A DNA stretch of 64,000 bases, taken from assembly GCF_900090045.1 (NCBI RefSeq), contig NC_041787.1:186001-250000 (forward strand), written 5' to 3'. Origin of the DNA: Plasmodium malariae. Lineage: Eukaryota > Apicomplexa > Aconoidasida > Haemosporida > Plasmodiidae. How positions within the stretch are numbered: the first letter of the stretch is position 1; each line of letters starts with the position of its first letter. The position numbers were made by a program, and so were the translations under genes. Below the pieces are notes generated by a model. It was not told the origin of the DNA and did no database searches. It saw nothing but the letters and a program-made list of their open reading frames with translations. Positions 1-12,831 of this stretch are shown piece after piece.

Positions 1-159
1 TATAGTCTATATGATTTTATAAGAATAAAAAAGAACTCTCATTTTTCTCAGACATTTCGCATCCATTAGTGAAATACATACACGTATATATGAATATATA
101 TATTTATATTATATACATATGGGTGTATATCCGTAGCATGCGTGTGAGTATGCTTGTAT
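1..159. other. 5' flank of the dynein gene
   Basis: AT-rich sequence with short TA and TATG runs and no supportable coding region. It lies directly upstream of the first dynein ATG and probably holds part of its 5' untranslated region. A stop codon at 145-147 lies in the frame of the first exon, which limits the start to the ATG at 160 or a later one. Confidence 0.5.
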
Positions 160-3100
160 ATGTCTTCCTACAAACTTCAACGACAAATTATCATTTCTCC
201 AAAGATTAAAAATATGAATAATGAATTTGAGCATTTTGTAAAGCAAAAGATCGTTTCTTTGTTGAGGATTGAAGATGATGTTTTTAACTGCTATATGCAA
301 GATGTTAGTTGTCTTCTTTATTTATATTTATTTATTTATATTTATTTATTTATTTTTTTTTTTTTTTTTTTATTTTTCTTTATTATTCTATTAACAAAAA
401 TAAAATATTTATTCTTAACATTTTCAATTTATCAGGGAAGGAATAAAGACGATTTAAATTATTTTTTTTTGTCATCACCTATTAACACCACTTTATTTCT
501 CGTTCTATATAAACTTACATACGGTAAACGATTTAAAAAAAAAGAAAGAAAAAGAAGAAAAAGTTAAATGATATAAAAAAATATTTACATATATTGTTTC
601 GTCCAATATCATATTTTTTCCTTTTTTTTTTTTTTTTTATAATTTGCCAGAGGACGAAATAAACAAACAACCCCTTTGCAAAAATGAAGAATCAACCAAA
701 AAAGTGAGGGAAAAAAAATTAGAAGAAAAAGACGAATGCTCGCAAAAGAAAGAGGACGAAAATAATAATCATCCTTCTGATAACAGCGCTAATAAAACAC
801 AAAAAGAAAGTGGAAAAAAGGATGATGTTGCAAATACTGCAAAAAAAAAAGATAATGACTTGTTAAAAAGTGATGAAAATGATAAAAAAAATGAAAAGGA
901 TAAGGAAAACATAGATAAAACAGCTGAAAGCGATGAAATAAAAAAAGGAGAAGGAACTCGAATTAGTAATGAAGTGGCAAATACTAAAGATGATGAAGAA
1001 AATAATGGGGAAGACGTAACTTCAAAAATTAATGGAGACTGTGAACAAACAGAAAATATTGAAGAAAAAAAAAATACTCATTACGTATTAAAAATGAGCA
1101 TAGGTAACATAAGCATTGATGAAACGGAGGAAGAACATACTGCTCTCGTTGATAGGGGAGAGGAAAAAGAAATAAAAAAGAAAAAAAAAAGAGTACAAAC
1201 AAATATAGTTTATTTTTTAAAAATTAAAGAGGATAAAATTCATGAAAACATGGATGAGTATTTTAATAATAATTATATATATGGAAATTTGCACCATAAT
1301 TATATTAACAATTTTAAGGCCTATTTCAAAGTATTTTTTATACCTTTTTTTCAATGTTTATTAAAAAAAAACAAAGTTTTTGAATGTATTGGTAAGGATG
1401 TAGATCAAAATGTAAAAATTGAACATGTCTTAAACAAATTAAAGAATTTTAAAAAAAATGAAATGCTAAATGACCAGTCAGGAGAAGTAATTAAATTAAA
1501 TGAAAATAAATATTTGAATATAATGGAAAGAGGAAAATACGCTCACCAACAAAAAGAATTCGCTGAGGAAAATTATATCGACAAGGTAAGAGAAAAGAAA
1601 AATTTAGTAGAAACATTTGATGAGAAGGAAAATAAATTAAATACCTCTGATTATTTAAGCAACAACAAAGACAAATGTACTAATTATAGTATTTCTCGTT
1701 CAACTGAAAAAGAGGAAAACTATCTAAGGAATAAAAACCTACTAAATTCGTTCTATTATATACTTAGTTATTACAAACAAATACTAAAAGTAGAACAAAT
1801 CTCTTATAACGAGATTAACACAGATATAATGAAACTTAAAGATGATACTATTAATATAAATAACTATTTAAGAAACATTTCTAACATAATAAAGAATTTT
1901 ATAATAAAAGAAAAGAAAAATGATGTAAAGAAAAAATACGATAAAACATCTGTGGAGTACTGGAAAGAGAGACATCACAGGGTGTATAATCTACTTGAAA
2001 AAATTAATAGCAAAAAATTTGAACAAATTATAGAAAATATTAAAGGGAAAATTTATAACAATGAATTAAGTAATGAAATAAAAATGTTACTAAAAGAAAT
2101 AGAAAATATGCATATGGAATCATTTGAAATGATCAAATTTAGTAAACTGTTAGAAAATTCTTTTGATACCTTAAAACATGTGCACATTAATCAAATGAAA
2201 AATGGCATTAAATTGGTAATTCGAAAATTAAAAAATATATGGCTTAGCTCTAAATACTTTCGAAAAGATGAAATAATAATAGCCTTCTTTCTAAAGCTTT
2301 CAGAAATTCTATTTGAATTCATACTTTTCTTAGCTATTAAGATAAAAAAAATAAACAAACCAAAACGAATAAAAAAGGTTATTTCCAAATGTATAGACAT
2401 TTTAAAATTCTATGAAAAAGAGTTTATATATGTTAAATTAGATATTGAAACAATAGATATAAGAAAAAATTGGTATTTTGATAAAAATATTATTTTTAAA
2501 AATATAAGACATCTTCAACATGTTTTAGCTACACTTTACACAGTATATTCAGAAATTATATATTTCACTGATTTGTGTTTATTAAAATTAAAAAAGTTGG
2601 TTAATAATAAAAAAATTACGAATAATATTATTCTTGAAATTAATGAATTGTATGAACCTTTCAATGATGTATTGAAAAACATATATCTATATGATGATGA
2701 ATCGATCATGCAATTAATGAAAAAACTAAATGAACAGTGTTTAAAGATTGAAAAAAAATGTATCAAGATTATTCATATTCAATTCTCCAACTTAAGAAAT
2801 ACCAAGGCTACGTACCTATTAGTGGAAAAGTTTCAAAATTTGAAAAAAAGTTATAAAATTGATAGACTTTTAATAAAAAAATTATATGATATATTATTCT
2901 TATACAAAAAAGAATTGTACTTGTATATTGACTTGTTTAACAATATGTGCACTAACAAAGATCTAGACATTTATAAAAAATTTTTATTTTGTTTAAATAT
3001 ATACAAAAAAATTAAAAAACCAATGTTAATATTTAAAAATAATAGTTACATTACAACATCAAATGAATACAAAATTATCGTTAAATTATATATCAACTTT

Positions 3101-6100
3101 TGCAAAAAAATGTTTACTTATATTGTGGAAACATATGTTATATGGAAAAATAATTCTCTCTCTCAGATGAATAAATTTTTGTCTTCAAACATAATTACAA
3201 TAAATAAACAACTAAACTTTTACTATATAATCAACTTTGATAATAATTTTTTTAAAACTTTATATGAATATGCATATATGGAATCTACATATGATTTTAA
3301 TACACCCATTGAAATACTTAATATGTACAACTTAAAAAAAAAATTGTATAGGTATCTCTATGAATTAAACGAAATTATTCTTTTTTTCAAAAATTTTACT
3401 ACAAATACATCAATAATTGAGCAAAAGGTGTTAATAAAATTTTTCCAGTGTTTTGAACAGAAACTCATATACATTTCTAACAACATAAATTGGTTAAATT
3501 TAAATATAGATCATTATATAAAAGATCTAAAAAATTGCAAGAACACAATTGAAAATGTACATTTGTCTTTGTCTTATTCTCTTAACAGTATAGATAATAT
3601 TATTTTTAATATGCAAAATATTAATGTAGTGAGATATATAGAATGGGGTAATATGAAGCCATTGCATATTCAACCTTTTTTTAATTATTTTGAGGAATAT
3701 AGAATAAAAGAAGTTAATAAAATTTTAGAAAAATATAAAGAGATATCACAAATTTTAATTAAAATAGAACAAATTGTAGAAAAAACCAAAAATGGAAGGA
3801 GTGAAATAATGGACGAATTATACTACTTATATCAATGTAAAATATATAAATGCCTAAGTTTGATTATCATAAAAGGGTTATGTAATTATGAGACATTGAT
3901 CGAAAATGATTTCCAAAAAAAATTTTTGGATAATTATAAGCCCTGTTTATATATTAAAGAAGATATATATTCTGATGTTTTTTTAAATAATTCTATACAA
4001 AATATATTTAAACTTATATCCAAACTTTTAACAAATTTGCTTTTATCATCATCAGAATTTATTAGATGGCTAGATTATTCATGTATTGAAGTCCCCATAT
4101 CGTTAAAAGAAGACTTTGAATTCTTTAAAATGAAATTTTCCTTTTATCAGAGTGTCAGTAAAAATAAGATTATCATTGATAGAATAATACATATACATCA
4201 ATTGATTCAAAACGTTTTTCAAAAAGCAAATAAATATATTTATAGTTTTTTAAATTATGATAATATAATAAGTTCAATTATTAAAGCTCAAAGTAGTTTC
4301 AATATTCATCAGAATATCACATACCCTTTGATCTATTATGATAATATTCTTAAAAATATTACAAATATTCAAAATAAAATTGACAAGGAAAATGACAAAA
4401 AAACAATTCAATTTATATCCTTAAATATATCCTTTGTTCTCAATTCAATAAAAAGTAAATTATTAGATTCAAAAAAATTCTTTTTTAACAATCTTCACTT
4501 TATATTTACAACGCTGAAATGTTCTACCCTGAGTGAAATAACAAAATATAGGTAACAAAAAATATGTACTACGATGTAAACATGCTACTTAAAAATATGC
4601 TCTATGGGAATGCGTGAATACACGTGTAGTGCGACAGCATTTATATGGGCATGTATATGTATGTATGTATGTATGTATAATGCATGGCTCGTACAAAGGA
4701 CGTGTTGATCATATATTTCCTGCCTCTAATTAAGTTAACTCCTTTAATTTATAATACTTTCTCTTGTTGCAAAACGAAACCTCAGGGGGATATTGAAGAC
4801 GTGCACTAATTCAATGGACAATTATGAAAACATTATAAAAACAATAAACACAATAAAAGCTGAAAATATAAACATAGAAATAAACATTCAAAAAACAGAA
4901 GAGATTTATAACATGATAACAATATATGATTATAATATCATAAAGGATGAACAAAAGACAAACTTATTTTCGCTTTATCCGATGTACTTAAATATGCTCA
5001 ACTCAGCTTTTTTCAATGATAATCTAATGTTCACAATAAAACAAGAATTTTACAGAAATACAAAAAATAAGGTAAAATGTGAAAAATGAAAATGCTACGA
5101 CGTGATATTACATTTAATCAATTGTTCTGTATGTCCAAACACATATATGTACATGTGCATATATATATGTATTTTATTTTTTTTATTTGTTTATTTATAC
5201 ATTTTATTGCTTATTTGTTCACACCTCCTCTTTTTCTGCCCTTTAAATATATAGATAATCGTTTTCGAGGAAAAAGTAAAAAGAATCTTAAAAAAGTTTC
5301 ATTTGATTGGGCCATCGTCAGAAAATATTAACTTAAGCGAAGGTTGAGAAAAAAAAAAAAAAAAATACAGTATTTCTTTATTTGTTCGTACTTCTTAAAT
5401 ATTCTTCAAATATATATTTTTCCTATTTAGCATTACAGGAAATATGCAAATATATTTACGTAGATGCATATATATATAAATACATACATGAAGACGTGTA
5501 TCTATGTACATATCTACATAAAATAGATGCCTTCACTTATTCCTTTTACCTATTTGCAGGAATAGAGAGTTTAAAAAAATATATAAATGATTTTAAAACA
5601 TTAGAAATTGAAAAAGAAGAGATAATTAAAGCCCAAATTTTGTGCAATATGAAAATTTTCTTATTTGAGAATTTCTATTTGTTGAAGAATACGATAAAGA
5701 TTTACAACTCCATTTATTCTATATATAATTCATACACTACCAGAATAAATGATTTTTTAGACGTTATATATTATAAGCTGAATATTAAGGTGTGTACACA
5801 GATAAATTATGCAAAAATATAATATCCATATGTAAATAAGTAAATGCGTATACATATGTATAAATATATGTGAACATTTCTAACATTTACAAAAAATTTG
5901 CAGGAAATAAATAAATCTTTAAAAGTAGTAAAGAGCGAGTTAATAGAATTACAAAAAGAACAACCAGAAGCCAATAATATTTTGGTAAAATTCATTATAT
6001 AATCTTGTGTTGTATTGTATTTACTTATTTTATTTCAATTTTTTGTATTTCATTTTGTTTTATTTTATTTCAATTTTTTGTATTTCATTTTGTTTTATTT

Positions 6101-7040
6101 TGTTTAATTTTATTTCAAATTATTCTATTTCATTTTATTTTATATATTTTTTTTTTTTTTTTTTTTTTTTTCTGTTTAATGTATTTCCCCTTTTGTCACA
6201 AAAATTTCGCGTCCAACTCATTTATTTTAGGCCTTCAAAAAAATTAACGAAGAATTAAACAAGATGAACACGACATTGACAATTGTATACTTGTTGCAAA
6301 ACACAAACATGAAACTAACCAATTGGCACGAAATTATTAATCTCCACTTGAGGAGAAACAACATAAAAGATCCAATAACTTTTGAAAACAACATCATTAT
6401 TAATGACAAAAGTATTAACATTAAATCAATAACACTTTACGACATGTACGAATTAAAGATCTACTTGCATTTTAATGACATAAAGTATATTATATATAAA
6501 ATTAAGGTTAAGAAAGAAAAAGTTCAAATATATATGTGTGTGCGTTTATATATGTATATGTACATGTCTATATATGTACATGTGCACGTATATATTAAGC
6601 TACAAACGCGCTTTTGTAACATTCTCCACATGAGATATGCAAGTCATTAAAGGAGCACTATTTTATTATTTACATTTTTTTTAACATACAGGAAGTTGAA
6701 AAATTAGAAAAATGTATTAATAAAATTGAAAATAAGTGGAAACAAGAAACCCTAAAAATAATAAAATATAATGATTGCTTTATATTGGATGATAATAGAA
6801 GCATATTTAAAAATATTAAGAAGACATTTAATGACTTACATTTAATGAGAAACTTAAATTTTGCTCAGGATTTAATACCCAAAATAAACTATTTACAAAG
6901 CAAATTATTATTTGTTCATGAACTCTTATCCTTGTGGGCACTAGTACATAATATTTTTATTTTTAAAATAATTACATATTCATAAAAAAAGGGCAAGGAG
7001 CGTCAACTCCATACGTTCCGAGTAACTTCATATATACATA

Positions 7041-7079
<39 letters not shown>

Positions 7080-7470
7080 ATATGTATATGTGTATATAAT
7101 ATCAATTGTGCACTTCTAATATTTGCAGACACAGGAAAAGTGGGCTAGCCTCCAAAGTTTTTACAATAACGAGAATTTCAACCATTTCAGCAACGAATTG
7201 AAAAATTTTAATAAAATAAATAAAACATACATTGAAATAATGAAAAATGTGAAGAAAAACCCGAATCTATTCCATAGTTGTAGCACTCAATTTTTTTATT
7301 TTTTGAAAAATTACTATGATCGCGTATTGTTTTTGTTTGATGAAACAGTAAGCATTTTGCAAGACAAAAAATTTTCCTTTCCGGATTTTTTTTTTCTGAC
7401 CGATGAGCAGCTGTTTGATCTTCTTTGTAACTACTGAAAATGAGAAATGCAATATATATTTATGCATGTA

Positions 7471-7504
<34 letters not shown>

Positions 7505-10500
7505 AGTAGCAAATAAAGTGCATAAATATAACGCGCTAAGAAAGGCATACATTTATAAGCTTACTATTAAAAACAAACATACGCAGCCAATATAGAGACG
7601 GAGAATTTGAAAAAATATTGTTCCATAATTTATGAAGGACTTATATCCTTTAATGACATTGACAAAACGGTATATTCAAAATAATGCATTATCGCAGTCA
7701 TAAGTTGCTTCAACTGAAGTGTTATTACATACATATATACATATCTATGTATATGTTTCCAATTTTTTTTTTTTTTTTTTTTTTTCTCCTCTGTTTTAAA
7801 TGTCATATGCAGATAATTGAAGTTGTTACTACAAAAAATAACACATTCAATTTAAAAAATGGAGTGAAAATAATAGGAATAGACACATATATTATTTTAA
7901 AAGAAAAGATAAAAAGCACCTTAAAAGAAAACGTTATTACAAGTTTAAAAATGATTTACAATACTAACATGTAATATATTCTTTCTGAGTTGCATTTTTT
8001 ATACACAGAAATAACTCTAATATTTTATATAACTTTAATATTATATAATTTCATAATAACATACATTTTAGATTAATCATACATACATCACAACAACCAA
8101 TTATTATGTTGTTCTAGATTTTTGCATATATAATAATTGCTCCTCTCAATTTTAACAAATAAATTCCTATTTTCATATATAGTCATTTTCTATATTCCAC
8201 ATTATCTGATTTTTTCCCTCGTATTTTCTTATCCTTCCCAATGCATTTCACTGCTATACAGTTTCTGCGTATAATATTGCCTTTTTATCAAACATATAAT
8301 AATATCATAAATATTTATATTTGTAGAATCATTCCAATAATAGTAAATAACATCTCAGTCGTTTCAAGCTTAGTCATTAAAGTCCTATTGAGCGAAGAAA
8401 TTAAGAACATTATTCAACAGAAAAATGCAGAATACACGCAGAAAGTTCTAAATAAATACAGTGATTTGGTATTTCTAAAATAAATTGAAAACATATATAT
8501 TGCCCACACATACATACGTACATACATAGTTACATATATATGTGTATATACTTATATATATATTCCAATCTATGGTTAACAAGTATCTATTATGTTGTTT
8601 CTCCTAAAGCAAGTTAAAATTTTCTTCTTTTATACGTTCCTAATTTTCAGTGCAACAATATTATTCAAGAAATAAAAAAGGAAAAAGGAAAAAATATTCA
8701 GAAAATAGAACAGTCTTTAATTATATATTTAAATTTTATTGGCATACTACAAAAAATAATTCAAGAAAATCTGTTTGATGAAAACAGCTTCTTTCTATAT
8801 TACCAATTTGGATATACCCTAGATAAAAATAAAGAACAAGTTTTAGTAAAATATGGAAATTATGCATTCAAGTAATTTATTATAAAAAAGGGAGACATTA
8901 AAATACGGGTTGAGAAATTATATATATATATATAGATAGATACCTTTTATTTGTTAAATAATGAAAATTTTTATTTTGTTTTTTTTTTCCTTTATTCCAG
9001 ATATAATTATGATATATTAGAAAACAATAATTTATTTATAAATTTACTGCCAAATGACAAATACGTATTTTCAATATGCTCAAATATACATAAATCTTAT
9101 TACAATATCATAAGTGGGAACAACAAAACATCAACTATTCTGTACATAACATCAGCACTGGGTAAAAAAAAAAAAAAAAAAAAAAAAGAAGATCTAGTAC
9201 ATATATAATCACGTTTTTCCGTTTTATTTTACTCGTCTTCAAATTACAGCAATAATTTTTTTTTTTTTTTTTATTATTTTGCGAACAGGACGAAGAACAC
9301 ATTTTATTGAAAGAAAAATAAATAATATAAAAAATTACATACTAGGATCTATTCAACTAGGTATCTAATAAAATTTTTTATATTTGATGTAACATTAGAC
9401 CTAAATTAAAAATAAATATTTTTTACAATTTTTTTAGGATATGCTTTAATATTCAAAAATATTGATGAAATAAGGGTGGAAGAACTATCTATCCTAACAA
9501 ACATATTCAGATCTATACAAACATGTATAATTCTTTTACATGCATACGTGATGACATAATTCAATTTAGTGAAAAATATATTTACAAATATGATACATTT
9601 AAGTTATATCATTCATATAATAAAAAAGTCAAAATGATTTTTTCAAGTGACAAATATTACTCTTAGCAAAATGTGGAACTACTAATTTTTGAAATTATGC
9701 ATATAATTGTATGCCCATAATTGTGCTGCAGTTTTAAATATTAAAATTTTATTTTTATATTAAAAAGGTTTAAAAAAAAAGGAGAAGAACATTTATATTT
9801 TTAATAAAGATGTACCATTTAATAGCAACTCCGTAATATTTTTTACCTCCAAATGTTACAGGTATATTTACTGTTTGCGCGGGTATAGGCGTCTATACAT
9901 CTGTGAATATGTACATACACATATAGACATATATAAGTATACATATGTACACACATATATATACATATATACCCAACTATTTATGTTTTATATTATTCAA
10001 AAATAGGTGCACAAGTATCCCCTCAAATTTAAGGGGTTTGTGCAAAGAAACCATCATAAACAACTGTAGAGAAGTAGAGCTCGTGGAAATTCTATTGCAT
10101 ATAAATGATTTTTCTAATGCTCAAATCCTGTGTAGAAAATTTTGGAATTTTATGGAATACATAAATTTTATTTATTTTAAATCTGAGAACAATATGTTGA
10201 ATGATGTAATTAGTATTATAAATTTATGTAAAGAAGGAAATGCAGAATGCGACAAGGATTTGTTATTAGCCAAATATACATTTATACACTATTATGGAAA
10301 ATTAAAAGATATTACACAATGCAAGCTACAAGGATTAATAAAAAAATTTCTTGATGTTGACTTAAGTATGAAATTTTATTTGGATAATAAAAGAGACCTA
10401 TTAAAAGAAGTAATCAAAAATTTTAAATTTAACCAAATAAACTTTTCTTATGTAATAATAACTACTACACGAAATATTCTGCTTACGTTATTTTTACTGT

Positions 10501-11083
10501 ATCTGTTTTTGGACAATCACTTAGAGAAGTATGCACAACGCGCGCCATATTTTGTGGGCCTACTTAATGGACCTACAAGAATATATTTAAGAATATACAA
10601 CTATAATATATAACACGAGTGTGGTAAACATATATAAACGTATGCGCATATATGTTTATATATACATGTACATTTTCAGTTGGTGCAACAAGAACGTATT
10701 TATTTAAAAGACCATATGCTGTCTGATTATGAAAAGGAAATTTATCTATTAAAAGAAAAACTGCAAAATCAGTTTGTGTCAGTGGTATTTGGAGGAGCTC
10801 ACATTGGAAAATCAACATTACTAAAAATATACAACACTTTGTATAACTCGAAATACTCCTTTATTTATTTTGACGCTTTATATGGTATGACTTTAATTTT
10901 TTAATTCTACTTTTTTCCATTATATCTAATCAAAAAAAAAAAAAAAAAAAAAAAAATACTGAGACATAGGAAACACATATTTTAACTTCTGAAAAATTAT
11001 TACATGCAATAAATGTTTCGAAAAAAAGGTTTACTCGAAAAGGTTTAACCAGCGCGACTATACATGTTCTTATATGTACATAA

Positions 11084-11137
<54 letters not shown>

Positions 11138-12794
11138 GCGTTTTTACTTATATTACAGCCGTCTCTTTTCTATCTTAATACAAAATTGTCACTTTTGTCA
11201 CTTGTGTCACTTTTCAGATCCACATGGCAACTTCAACGAAAATTTTTTACATGAAATGATAAAAAAGAAACAAGAAAAATACAAAGAATACACATTTATC
11301 ATGAAGATCAATTATCTTAATCATGTCATTTACGATTTCTTGTCCTTAAATAATTTATTTTATTCGAAAGATCAAAAAATGGAGGGAAGTCCCGCAAATC
11401 GGCTAAAGATAATTATTGAGGTAAAAAATAAGGTTGTAGAGATATAAATAGTATTTAAAAAAAAAAAAGCAAAAAAGTAAAAAAGTATGAGCTTATTTTA
11501 AACGAGTAACTGGGTTACGTAAAAAATTATCTATAGTTGGCACATTACACTGCTACGTCTATATTCAATAATCACTTCGTTCATTAGTACCAAAGTTCGT
11601 ATCATAGTGATGCACTGTGTTTTGTAGTAGTTTCTCTCTCTTATCTATACCATTTTTTTAGTAAAATTTGTGACATATGTCTTTTATCTCTTTTTCCTTT
11701 TTCTAGTGCAATGACATGTCCCTCTTAGATCCCTACTTACTAAACAAAATGAATAAAATATTCATTAAGGATAATATTAATATGTACATTTATTTTAAAA
11801 ACAAAACGTCTAAATTAATAGATAGCATTCTTAACACAAACTTCTTTTTTGAGAAGAACATTCAGAATAACAAGACATCTAGCTTCATAAACAATTATGA
11901 GGAGAAGAAAAAAATTCTTTTGGAATTATATAGCGAGTTAAAACTATTTTATAGGAACTTTTTTCTCCCTATATTTAATTATATAGAAAAAAAAAAAGGA
12001 AATAATTTCAATATAAATAATTATTACACAAAAGTGGATGATATAAAAAACATGACATTAAATGATAATGATTTTACTCAAAAAGATTTGTTCCATGTAA
12101 ATGTGGATGAGAAAATTTTGATAAATAATTTCTTAGATATATTTAAAAATAATATATTCATTTTCCTAAAAGAAGCCGAATTAGATGATCAGTCATCACT
12201 TAGCAAGTGTATTAGTACCAAGTCTAACATTAAGGATGCTATTAATTTACAAATAATAGAAGAATTACATAGAAAAGAATATTTTAAAAAAAAAGAAACA
12301 AGTATAAACGAAGACAAAAACGAAAAATACAGAACAAATGAAGAATATAATTTAGATAATATAGATAAAAGCTATATAGACAATGTATGTATACTACAAG
12401 CTGAAAAGGAAAATAACAAAAAAGTAGACTTATATAGCAAGAAAGAAATATGTAAAATATTAACTATCAAAAATAAATACATTTTTATATTAATAAGTTG
12501 TCTCATTTTTTTATTTAACAATTTTTTAAATGACCATGAAAAATGCGGCTTTTTTATTTTCTTAAAAAAATTAATTGCCTCAAACAAAATCAACCTTGAT
12601 AATAATTTAGAAAATTATTATTACCACATACACAAAAACAAATGGGTTCCTATTTGTGAATTTTTTAATGTAATACTTATATGAGCATATGTATACAAGA
12701 TTGTTCATAAAATGTACATTACATATTGTGTATATACTTGAATAATAATATTAATTTCAAATTATTTTAGTTTTACAAATAGCTATTAATTTTA

Positions 12795-12831
<37 letters not shown>

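Noticed and set aside
154..567. One continuous open frame at the left end as a stand-alone small gene
   Set aside because: The middle translates to Phe/Leu/Tyr from a T-rich intron. The two ends are dynein exons 1 and 2, joined in phase by GT..AG sites.
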